Part shown: in pieces, positions 1-5,285 of the stretch
Numbering within the stretch: position 1 is the stretch's first letter
Layout: the number at the start of each line of letters is the position of its first letter
Origin: Bacillota bacterium
GTDB taxonomy: Bacteria > Bacillota > Dethiobacteria > DTU022
Direction of reading: 5' to 3'
DNA: 5,355 nt
NCBI GenBank assembly: GCA_012510305.1
Contig: JAAZIE010000071.1
Span: 1-5,355, forward strand
Notes under the pieces: generated by a model
Seen by the model: only the letters and a program-made list of their open reading frames with translations
Told to the model about the DNA's origin: nothing
Database searches by the model: none
Position numbers and translations under genes: made by a program

Positions 1-77
1 CCTCTATGATATTAAGAGGCCCGGCAAGGACTAAGAAAAAAGCGCGATTGCCGCTCGCTTCATCCCGGTTGAAGATA

Positions 78-108
78 CCCGCCGGTGGGGCCGCTGCGGG
101 CCATTTTT
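78..108 (+). terminator. Probable rho-independent terminator of the gene to the left
   Basis: CCCGC (78-82) pairs with GCGGG (96-100). CGG (83-85) pairs with CCG (91-93) across a two-base bulge, leaving a TGGGG loop. The 8-bp GC-rich stem is followed after three bases by five T (104-108). This would end a plus-strand transcript entering from the left. One plus-strand frame does close with TAA at 32-34, but too little of it is present to call a gene. The bulge and short T-run keep confidence moderate. Confidence 0.42.
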
Positions 109-140
109 CGGCAGGATTAAAGATTTTGCCTGAAATAAGG

Positions 141-146
141 TAAAAT
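141..146 (+). promoter_or_regulatory. Weak candidate -10 box upstream of the phasin-like gene
   Basis: TAAAAT matches the sigma-A -10 consensus TATAAT at five of six positions. It would place the transcript start near 153, giving a leader of about 24 nt before the ATG at 177. No convincing -35 box sits 16-18 bp upstream; the best is TTAAAG at 117-122, three of six. The call rests on the -10 box and on the position between a probable terminator and the first gene of the unit. Confidence 0.25.
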
Positions 147-162
147 AGATCTAACAATCGAA

Positions 163-168
163 AAGGAG
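163..168 (+). promoter_or_regulatory. Ribosome binding site AAGGAG fixing the start of the phasin-like gene
   Basis: AAGGAG is a strong match to the anti-Shine-Dalgarno sequence. It lies 8 nt before the ATG at 177, which is ideal spacing and settles the start codon of the first gene. It is the best canonical site in the window. Confidence 0.8.
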
Positions 169-176
169 CGGGTCCC

Positions 177-479
177 ATGTTGGAGGATTTTGTAACGGCT
201 GCCCTGGGCTTGATCGTTTTGAGCAAAGAGAAAGCGGAAGAGTTCGTTGATTTGCTGGTCGAAAAAGGCGAGATGCGCCGCGAGGATGCCCAGAAGATGG
301 TGGGCCGGATGATCGAAAAGGGTAAAGAGGAAAAAACACGCCTGGAGGGACAGTGGCAGCAGCTCAAGGACAAGATGGAAGATACCCGGCAGCAAAAGTA
401 TGTCAGCCGGGAGGAGTTCATGCGCATGGAAAAGAAGATCGACGCGCTTGCTGAACTGATCAAAGATAAGCTGCCATGA
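177..479 (+). CDS. Small phasin-family-like coiled-coil protein (COG3937-like)
   Basis: This 100-residue, highly charged, apparently cytosolic protein has no signal peptide and no clear membrane segment. An amphipathic N-terminal helix (about 1-28, containing GLIVLSKEKAEEFVDLLVEK) leads into GEMRREDAQKMVGRMIEKGK (31-50), then a long charged helix. It ends in a coiled-coil segment, YVSREEFMRMEKKIDALAEL (75-94). This architecture is typical of the small proteins annotated as phasin family or polyhydroxyalkanoate-granule-associated protein in Bacillota. Known phasins coat PHA granules, but many Clostridia carrying this small version are not known to store PHA and no PHA synthase is in this window, so granule binding should not be assumed. 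Its stop overlaps the ubiB start by 4 nt (ATGA), implying translational coupling and a possible shared role. AAGGAG at 163-168 fixes the start. Family is fairly sure; function is unknown. Confidence 0.82.
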   Translation: MLEDFVTAALGLIVLSKEKAEEFVDLLVEKGEMRREDAQKMVGRMIEKGKEEKTRLEGQWQQLKDKMEDTRQQKYVSREEFMRMEKKIDALAELIKDKLP

Positions 480-2152
480 TCTTCAGGCCGGACCGCCTGG
501 GGCGGCTGCGTTACCTGGGACGCTATCGCGAGATTTCCAGTGTCCTGGTCAAGTACGGCTTTGCCCGGGTTTTGGACCGGCTGCAGCTGTACGGGCTGCG
601 GGAAAGGCTCTTTTCCCTGCTTCAAAAGAGGAGGGCCGGGTCAACTCCCAGCCCGGAGGCCGGCCTGAGGGCGGCTTTGGAAGAGTTGGGCCCGGCTTTC
701 ATCAAGCTGGGCCAACTTTTAAGCACGCGTGCCGACCTGCTGCCGCTCTCTTATGTGGAGGAGCTGAGCCGGTTGCAGGACCGGGTTTCCCCATTTTCCA
801 CGGCGGAGGCGAAGGAGATTCTTGCCGGAGAGCTGCGCCTGGATCCGGCGGAACTGTTTGCCTTTTTTCAGCCCGAGCCGCTGGCGGCGGCCTCCATCGG
901 CCAGGTCCACCGGGCGGTCCTGCACAGCGGTGAGGAGGTGGCGATCAAGATCAAGCGCCCCGGGGTGGACAGGCTGGTCCGGAAAGACCTGGAGATCTTG
1001 GAGGGGGTTGCTGATTTTGTCGATCGCAATACGTACTGGGGAGAGCTGTACCGGTTCAGCCGGGTTGCCGGAGAGCTGAAAGAAATTATTTTGAGCGAGC
1101 TGGATTACAACAACGAAGCGCGCAATGCAGAGCGCTTGCGCCGTAACTTTGCCGGTGATCCCCATGTATACCTGCCCCGCGTTTACCGGGACTATACCAC
1201 CCGGAACGTGCTCACCCTGGAATATCGCGAGGGGATCACCCTCAACCGCTACCTGGAAAAGCCGCTGGCAGACCCTTCGCCGGAAAAGGTGGCTGAGATT
1301 TTGTCCGATGCTTTTTTCCAGCAGTTTATTGTGGACGGGTTTTTTCACGGGGATCCCCACCCGGGCAACCTGGCCCTGCTCCCGGAGGGCCGCATTTTTT
1401 TCATGGACTTCGGCGCCGCCGGGGCGATCAATGAAAACTCGCGGGGCAAGTTTGCGGCCATGGCGCGGGCTTTTCAAAGTGCCGATACCGCCGGGTTGAT
1501 CGGCGAGCTGGCCGGTTTTGCGTTCATGCCTCCCGGGATCGATCGCGCGGAGCTGATTCGGGACGTGGAGAAGCTGCAGGAACGCTACCTGGATCTGCCG
1601 CTGAAGAGTATCGACGTTGGCGAAGCGGTCCAGGATTTTTTGCAGCTCTCGGCCAAGCATCGCCTCAGATTTCCCCATGAATTTTTACTCCTGGCCCGGG
1701 CGCTGGTCATCCTGGAAGGGACGGTGGCCCGCCTGGACCCGCAATTCAACCTGGCCGGGGCGGCGGCCAAGTATGCGCCGGAACTGCAAAAAGGGTACCT
1801 GCGGTTTGCCGCGCGGCGTTTGCAAAATACATGGCACCGCTACCAGCGCCTGCTCGAACGATTCCCTGAAGATGCGGCGGAGTTGATGCGTGCTTCCGCT
1901 TCCGGGGATCTTAAAGTAAAGCTGGAGCTGACGGAGGTTAACTCGATTATAAACACGGTCAAAGACTCGGGCAACCGCCTGGGCCTGAGCATTATCCTGG
2001 CGAGCCTGATCATTGCCCTGTCACGAAATGTGAAATTAAGCTTCTTGACCTGGCTGGAGCGGATCCCGCTGGGTGAGATTATTCTCATCGGCGCGGTTTT
2101 GACCGGGCTCTGGTTGATCTGGGTGACCCTGCGTTCGATAAAGCTTAAATAA
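476..2152 (+). CDS. ubiB: UbiB/AarF/ABC1-family atypical protein kinase-like ATPase, membrane anchored
   Basis: At 558 residues this is the usual UbiB length, and all family hallmarks are present. They are the KxGQ motif KLGQ (77-80), the alanine-rich loop AAASIGQVHRA (137-147), VAIKIKRPG with the likely ATP-binding lysine K158, the ExD site E208/D210, HGDPHPGN with D293 and N298 (291-298), and the metal-binding DFG (311-313). Two hydrophobic helices at about 501-516 and 532-551 form the C-terminal membrane anchor. Family members support ubiquinone synthesis (UbiB, COQ8) or other isoprenoid and lipid processes through ATPase activity, with the KxGQ segment blocking ordinary kinase activity. 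If the host is a Clostridia-type organism without ubiquinone, a menaquinone or lipid role is more likely; that is inference. The ATG overlaps the preceding stop and lacks its own strong Shine-Dalgarno site, so coupled translation is expected. Confidence 0.93.
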   Translation: MIFRPDRLGRLRYLGRYREISSVLVKYGFARVLDRLQLYGLRERLFSLLQKRRAGSTPSPEAGLRAALEELGPAFIKLGQLLSTRADLLPLSYVEELSRLQDRVSPFSTAEAKEILAGELRLDPAELFAFFQPEPLAAASIGQVHRAVLHSGEEVAIKIKRPGVDRLVRKDLEILEGVADFVDRNTYWGELYRFSRVAGELKEIILSELDYNNEARNAERLRRNFAGDPHVYLPRVYRDYTTRNVLTLEYREGITLNRYLEKPLADPSPEKVAEILSDAFFQQFIVDGFFHGDPHPGNLALLPEGRIFFMDFGAAGAINENSRGKFAAMARAFQSADTAGLIGELAGFAFMPPGIDRAELIRDVEKLQERYLDLPLKSIDVGEAVQDFLQLSAKHRLRFPHEFLLLARALVILEGTVARLDPQFNLAGAAAKYAPELQKGYLRFAARRLQNTWHRYQRLLERFPEDAAELMRASASGDLKVKLELTEVNSIINTVKDSGNRLGLSIILASLIIALSRNVKLSFLTWLERIPLGEIILIGAVLTGLWLIWVTLRSIKLK

Positions 2153-2163
2153 GCGCTTGGGGG

Positions 2164-3111
2164 ATGGAAAGATTGAAAGATCGAGTTTTTGCCGCCGCCG
2201 ATGTGGGCGGAACCAAGATACTGCTGCTGCTGGCGGGGCCGCAGCGGGATCTCATTTTGCGCCGCCGGTTGTTCACTCCTCCAAAGGCGACTCCGGATCA
2301 GGTCGTGGAGGTAATTGCCGGGGCGCTGACCGGGTTTTTGGAAGAGGCGGGGCTTTCTCCGCAATCCCTCGCCGGGCTGGGGGTTTGCATCGCCGCGCTG
2401 CTTGATTTTGAGAGCGGCGTTATCTACGAATCCCCCAACCTGGACTGGCATGAGCCGGTCCCTTTTCGCGAACTGCTGGCGGAGCGCTTTTCCTGTCCGG
2501 TCTTTCTGGAAAATGACTGCAATGCCGCTATTCTGGGCGAGGCCAGCTACGGCGCCGCCCGGGGGCACCGTGATGCCGCCTATATCACCATCAGCACCGG
2601 CATCGGGGCGGGGCTGTACCTGGATGGCCGGGTCTACCGGGGCAGCGGGGGCTTTGCCGGGGAGATCGGCCACCTGAAGCGCTTCGGCAAGGGCCGGCGC
2701 TGCGGTTGCGGCGGTTATGATTGCCTGGAAGCATGGGCTTCGGGTAAGGGGATTGCCCGCAGCGCAGGGATGCTCTGGGGTGAGGGCGATCCCGGAGCAG
2801 GGACGCTCGATACCGCTGCTGTTTTTGACCGCGCGGAAGCGGGAGATCCCCTGGCCGGCTCCATCATCGAGCAGGCGGTGGAGGATATCGGCATCAGCCT
2901 GGCGAACCTGGCCACGCTGCTCAACCTTTCCTGCATGGTCATCGGCGGGGGGGTCGCCCGGCACAGGCCCGGCCTCGTGGGACAGATCGAAGAGAAAGTG
3001 AACTATTTTGCCGTGCCCCCGGCGGTGCGGGTGACCCGGGTCAAAGTGGTCGCCGCAGCACTGGAGCCGGAAGCGGGAGCCTGGGGCATGTATGCAGCGA
3101 TGCGCAGGTGA
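2164..3111 (+). CDS. ROK-family sugar kinase, probable glucokinase
   Basis: The protein has 315 residues, normal for the family. It would phosphorylate a hexose, most likely glucose to glucose-6-phosphate, with ATP in the cytosol. Motifs in order: phosphate-1 loop DVGGTK (13-18); ENDCNAA (116-122) with catalytic base D118; TISTGIGAG (142-150); GEIGH (166-170); the ROK zinc site made of H170 and the cysteines of CGCGGYDCLEA (C180, C182, C187); and GGGVA (261-265). No N-terminal helix-turn-helix is present, so this is an enzyme and not a ROK repressor. N-acetylmannosamine or another hexose cannot be excluded from motifs alone. It starts 11 nt after ubiB. The Shine-Dalgarno candidate GGGGGA (2159-2164) abuts the ATG, while an in-frame TTG at 2173 lies at better spacing, so the true start may be three codons later. 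The stop is embedded in the ribosome binding site of dedA. Confidence 0.9.
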   Translation: MERLKDRVFAAADVGGTKILLLLAGPQRDLILRRRLFTPPKATPDQVVEVIAGALTGFLEEAGLSPQSLAGLGVCIAALLDFESGVIYESPNLDWHEPVPFRELLAERFSCPVFLENDCNAAILGEASYGAARGHRDAAYITISTGIGAGLYLDGRVYRGSGGFAGEIGHLKRFGKGRRCGCGGYDCLEAWASGKGIARSAGMLWGEGDPGAGTLDTAAVFDRAEAGDPLAGSIIEQAVEDIGISLANLATLLNLSCMVIGGGVARHRPGLVGQIEEKVNYFAVPPAVRVTRVKVVAAALEPEAGAWGMYAAMRR

Positions 3112-3113
3112 TC
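3106..3113 (+). promoter_or_regulatory. Ribosome binding site AGGTGATC spanning the ROK stop, deciding the dedA start
   Basis: AGGTGATC is complementary over eight bases to the conserved 16S rRNA 3' end (the anti-Shine-Dalgarno region including GATCACCT). It contains the TGA stop of the ROK kinase at 3109-3111 and leaves 5 nt before the ATG at 3119. It favours that ATG over the upstream in-frame ATG at 3092 and implies coupling of ROK termination to DedA initiation. Confidence 0.6.
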
Positions 3114-3118
3114 TGAGG

Positions 3119-3805
3119 ATGGAGCTGCCCGAGTTTCTCATTTTTCTGCAGGACTTTTGCGGCGACCTGGTGAGCAAATACGGCGCCTGGGGCGTGGCCG
3201 GGGCCATGCTGCTGGAAAGCACCGGGGTTCCCTTTGTCTCCACCGCGGTGCTGCTTACCGCCGGACCCATGATCTTGAGCGGCCGGGCCGGTTTTTGGGT
3301 TCTGCTGTCGGCTTCCACCGCAGGCATTATCGCCGGCAGCGCCATCAGCTACCTTATCGGTTACCTGGGCGGCGGTGTGGGCCGGGCCGTAGGCCATTTT
3401 TTCAACCGGAATTCCTCCAAAAATACGGGCGCTGCGCCCGCCTCCAGCTCCCGGGTCCAGCAATTTATGGAGAAATATGGCACCTACTCCATCTTTGTGG
3501 GGCAGCTCTGGGGAGTTACCCGCACCTTCATCTCCTTTCCCGCCGGGGCGATGCAGATGAACCTGCCGCTCTTCATCCTCTTTACCGCCCTGGGGGGAGC
3601 CGCTTTCAGCCTCTGGGTGATCGTTTGGAGCCTTGTTCTAACGAGTACGGCGGGGCTCCTTTTCAGGCTGCTCAGGGTGCTCGGCGGCCTTCCGCCATGG
3701 ACCTGGCCGCTTCCGGTCCTCGCGGTGGCAGTTTTGATCTACCTGTACCGCCGGGCGGGATGGAAACCATCCCTGGGTTCATTTTTCAAGCAGCACAAAA
3801 AATGA
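3119..3805 (+). CDS. DedA-family (SNARE-associated/VTT) inner-membrane protein
   Basis: From the ATG at 3119 the protein is 228 residues, typical for DedA. The frame is open back to an ATG at 3092, but that would add nine polar residues and overlap the ROK gene, while AGGTGATC supports 3119. Hydrophobic stretches lie at about 24-50, 58-86, 124-145, 150-183 and 195-210. DedA hallmarks are LLESTGVP with acidic E33 in the first re-entrant segment, a glycine-rich GSAISYLIGYLGGG (73-86), and WGVTRTFISFPAGAM with R135 (131-145). Characterised members recycle undecaprenyl phosphate or other phospholipids across the membrane and affect envelope stress and proton-dependent transport. The acidic residue usually found about a dozen residues after E33 is absent here (FVSTAVLL). 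A polar Ser/Asn/Ala-rich linker occupies about 97-111. It is the last gene of the plus-strand unit; the substrate is unknown. Confidence 0.87.
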   Translation: MELPEFLIFLQDFCGDLVSKYGAWGVAGAMLLESTGVPFVSTAVLLTAGPMILSGRAGFWVLLSASTAGIIAGSAISYLIGYLGGGVGRAVGHFFNRNSSKNTGAAPASSSRVQQFMEKYGTYSIFVGQLWGVTRTFISFPAGAMQMNLPLFILFTALGGAAFSLWVIVWSLVLTSTAGLLFRLLRVLGGLPPWTWPLPVLAVAVLIYLYRRAGWKPSLGSFFKQHKK

Positions 3806-3828
3806 GGGGAAAGCGCGGCGCCCCCCTC
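3797..3828 (-). terminator. Rho-independent terminator of the spoVB-like gene, between convergent genes
   Basis: Read on the minus strand, GAGGGG (3828-3823) and CCCCTC (3809-3804) form a 6-bp stem around a GC-rich 13-nt loop that can itself pair GCG with CGC. One base and then six U follow (plus-strand A-run 3797-3802). The hairpin begins about 24 nt after the minus-strand stop at 3852. On the plus strand the same stem is followed by only two T, so it is a weaker terminator for dedA. The U-tract overlaps the last codons of dedA. Confidence 0.65.
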
Positions 3829-3851
3829 TTCACTGCGCCCTGTGCATGGGG

Positions 3852-5183
3852 CTAGATCCTTTTTAAAAAGTGAAAGATTAACAGGTAGTCCAAGAGCGCT
3901 ATGACGATAAAGGAGACCGTATAGCCGCAGGTAGCCCCGTTGATGCCCCAGTGCGGCAGCGCGGCCAGGCGGTAGATAACGGCCAGGCCGGCCGCGGTGC
4001 CCAGGAGATCGGTGGAGGCGGCGTAACCGGGACGGCCCATGCCGTGCAGAACAGCTGCAGTGGCCAGCTGCAGGTAGGCGAAGGGGGCGAGCGGCGCCAG
4101 CCTGGCCAGCAGCCCGGCGGCAGCGGTGGTGCCGTAAAAGATCTTCGTGAGCAGGGCCGCCCCCGGATAAAGCAGCGCCGCCGACAGCGTTCCCAGGCCC
4201 AATGTACCCCAGAGGGAAACTTTGATCAGCCTTTCCAGGCGCTCCCGCCGGCGCAGGGTTACGGCGGCGGTGATGGCCGGCACCAGGGTGGTGTTCAGGG
4301 GGATGATCAGCACCGTGGGCAGAAACAGAAGCGGCAGGGCCATCCCGGCCAGCTCTCCGTAAAGGGCCGCTCCCTCGGCGGCGCTGAAACCGGCGGCCTG
4401 GAGACGCCCCGGGATCATCAGCGATTCGATGGTCTGCGTAAAGGCGGTGCCCAGGCGAATAAGCAGGAGCGGCAGCGCCAGGGAAAATAGTTCTTTTACC
4501 ACTGCGGGTGCAGCTCTCCGGGGGTGCGGGGGCTTCACGGTTTTTTCTGCAGGCAGCTTCATCAAAAACAGCAAAAGAAGGCAGGCCAGCTCGCCGGCAA
4601 TAATCCCGCCAAAAAGTCCCAGCAGGGCGCTCTCCAGCCCGTACGGAAAAAGAAGGATCGCCAGGGCCAGGCCCACGGCGACCCGGAGGGACTGTTCGGC
4701 AACCTGCGAAAGGGCCGTGGGCAGCATCCAGCCGTGCCCCTGGGTATAGCTGCGCAGGATCGAGGAAAGGGCGGCGAAAACAAAGGCCGGGGGCGCCAGC
4801 GCCAGGGGGCCGAGGATGCGGGGGTCGGGAGCAAGCCGGCGCCAGCAGGGCCAGAGGAGCCAGAGCAGGGCGGTGAGCACAGCTGCCGCCATGAGGACGA
4901 ACCGGAGGGCGCTGCGCCGGATCTGCAGGGCGGCGGCGTGATCCCCGGCGGCGCAGCGATGGGCGACCATGCGGGCCACCGCACCGGAAAGGCCCAGGCC
5001 TGCTCCCACCGCCAGCAGGGCATAGAGCGGCAGGATCATCTGGTAAAGGCCCAGTCCCTCCGCACCGATGAGGCGGGAGAGGATCATGCGGTTGCCCAGG
5101 CCGATTATCCTGGTCAGGATGCTCGCCGCAGCCAGCAGCGCGGTCCCGCGAATCAAAGATGCTTTCTGCGTCCCGGAAGTCAT
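3852..5183 (-). CDS. SpoVB-like MOP-superfamily polysaccharide / lipid-linked precursor flippase
   Basis: From the ATG at 5183 this is 443 residues, nearly all hydrophobic, with about 12 predicted membrane helices (roughly 13-35, 46-67, 92-113, 124-143, 163-180, 184-206, 232-250, 278-300, 318-340, 363-381, 391-407, 413-436). The N-terminus matches SpoVB/YtgP proteins: LIRGTALLAAASILTRIIGL (10-29), then NRMILSRLIGAEGLGLYQM (31-49). Further family-like segments are ILRSYTQG (142-149), ESLMIPGRL (253-261) and IIPLNTTLVPAI (293-304). SpoVB acts in spore cortex formation; relatives transport lipid II or other undecaprenyl-linked glycans. It is shorter than Bacillus SpoVB (about 518 residues), possibly lacking the last two helices. 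The frame runs back to a TTG at 5273 inside a palindrome, but the ATG gives the family-like N-terminus. No good Shine-Dalgarno site precedes it. A vegetative flippase role is equally possible. Confidence 0.85.
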   Translation of the reverse strand: MTSGTQKASLIRGTALLAAASILTRIIGLGNRMILSRLIGAEGLGLYQMILPLYALLAVGAGLGLSGAVARMVAHRCAAGDHAAALQIRRSALRFVLMAAAVLTALLWLLWPCWRRLAPDPRILGPLALAPPAFVFAALSSILRSYTQGHGWMLPTALSQVAEQSLRVAVGLALAILLFPYGLESALLGLFGGIIAGELACLLLLFLMKLPAEKTVKPPHPRRAAPAVVKELFSLALPLLLIRLGTAFTQTIESLMIPGRLQAAGFSAAEGAALYGELAGMALPLLFLPTVLIIPLNTTLVPAITAAVTLRRRERLERLIKVSLWGTLGLGTLSAALLYPGAALLTKIFYGTTAAAGLLARLAPLAPFAYLQLATAAVLHGMGRPGYAASTDLLGTAAGLAVIYRLAALPHWGINGATCGYTVSFIVIALLDYLLIFHFLKRI

Positions 5184-5189
5184 GGCAGT

Positions 5190-5219
5190 ACTATGCCTAT
5201 GCCCGCCAACCGCTTTCAA
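5190..5219 (-). promoter_or_regulatory. Tentative promoter for the spoVB-like gene
   Basis: Read on the minus strand, TTGAAA (5219-5214, five of six to TTGACA) is followed after 18 bp by CATAGT (5195-5190, four of six to TATAAT). Transcription would start at or next to the A of the ATG at 5183, giving a leaderless message, in keeping with the missing ribosome binding site. Such a match can occur by chance, and a sporulation sigma factor would use different boxes. Confidence 0.2.
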
Positions 5220-5248
5220 GAAGAGAAGCCGGGCTGACAAAATAACCC

Positions 5249-5285
5249 AAAAGGTGACAGGGGGACGTACCAACTGTCACCTCTT
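5249..5285. repeat. Perfect 9-bp inverted repeat with GGGGACGTACC loop, upstream of spoVB-like gene
   Basis: AGGTGACAG (5252-5260) and CTGTCACCT (5274-5282) are perfect inverted copies around a 13-nt spacer, GGGGACGTACCAA. On the minus strand the stem extends by a G-U and two A-U pairs and is followed by TTTT. It could therefore be an intrinsic terminator for a minus-strand gene to the right, an attenuator in a spoVB leader, or a REP-like dispersed palindrome. The GTGACAG/GGGACGTACC composition resembles, from memory, interspersed elements in GC-rich Bacillota. It lies 69 bp upstream of the spoVB ATG, and no transposase is in view. Confidence 0.6.

Noticed and set aside
1..34. Plus-strand frame ending in TAA at 32-34 (tail reading LYDIKRPGKD), possible C-terminus of an upstream gene
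   Set aside because: Only ten codons are visible and no family can be recognised. The terminator at 78-108 makes an upstream plus-strand gene likely, but this frame cannot be confirmed.
36..60. Hairpin AAGCG/CGCTT next to an A-run, a terminator shape on the minus strand
   Set aside because: The stem is only 5 bp with an 11-nt loop, and no minus-strand gene lies to its right near enough to need it.
719..1678. 319-codon open frame antisense to ubiB
   Set aside because: It lies fully opposite a gene with intact family motifs; its translation has no recognisable domain and it reflects GC-rich codon bias.
1840..3345. 501-codon open frame on the minus strand across ubiB, ROK kinase and dedA
   Set aside because: It crosses three convincing plus-strand genes, has low-complexity Pro/Ala/Gly/Arg-rich content and shows no family motif.
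3859..3870. Perfect palindrome CTTTTTAAAAAG
   Set aside because: It falls in the last codons of the spoVB-like gene (Phe-Leu-Lys-Arg) and is too short and A/T-simple to mean more than coding chance.
3951..5237. Several plus-strand open frames opposite the spoVB-like gene
   Set aside because: Gln/Gly/Arg-rich shadow translations without domains or ribosome binding sites.
5184..5273. N-terminal extension of the spoVB-like frame from a TTG at 5273
   Set aside because: The TTG lies in the loop of the inverted repeat, has no Shine-Dalgarno site at useful spacing, and the added residues do not resemble family N-termini.
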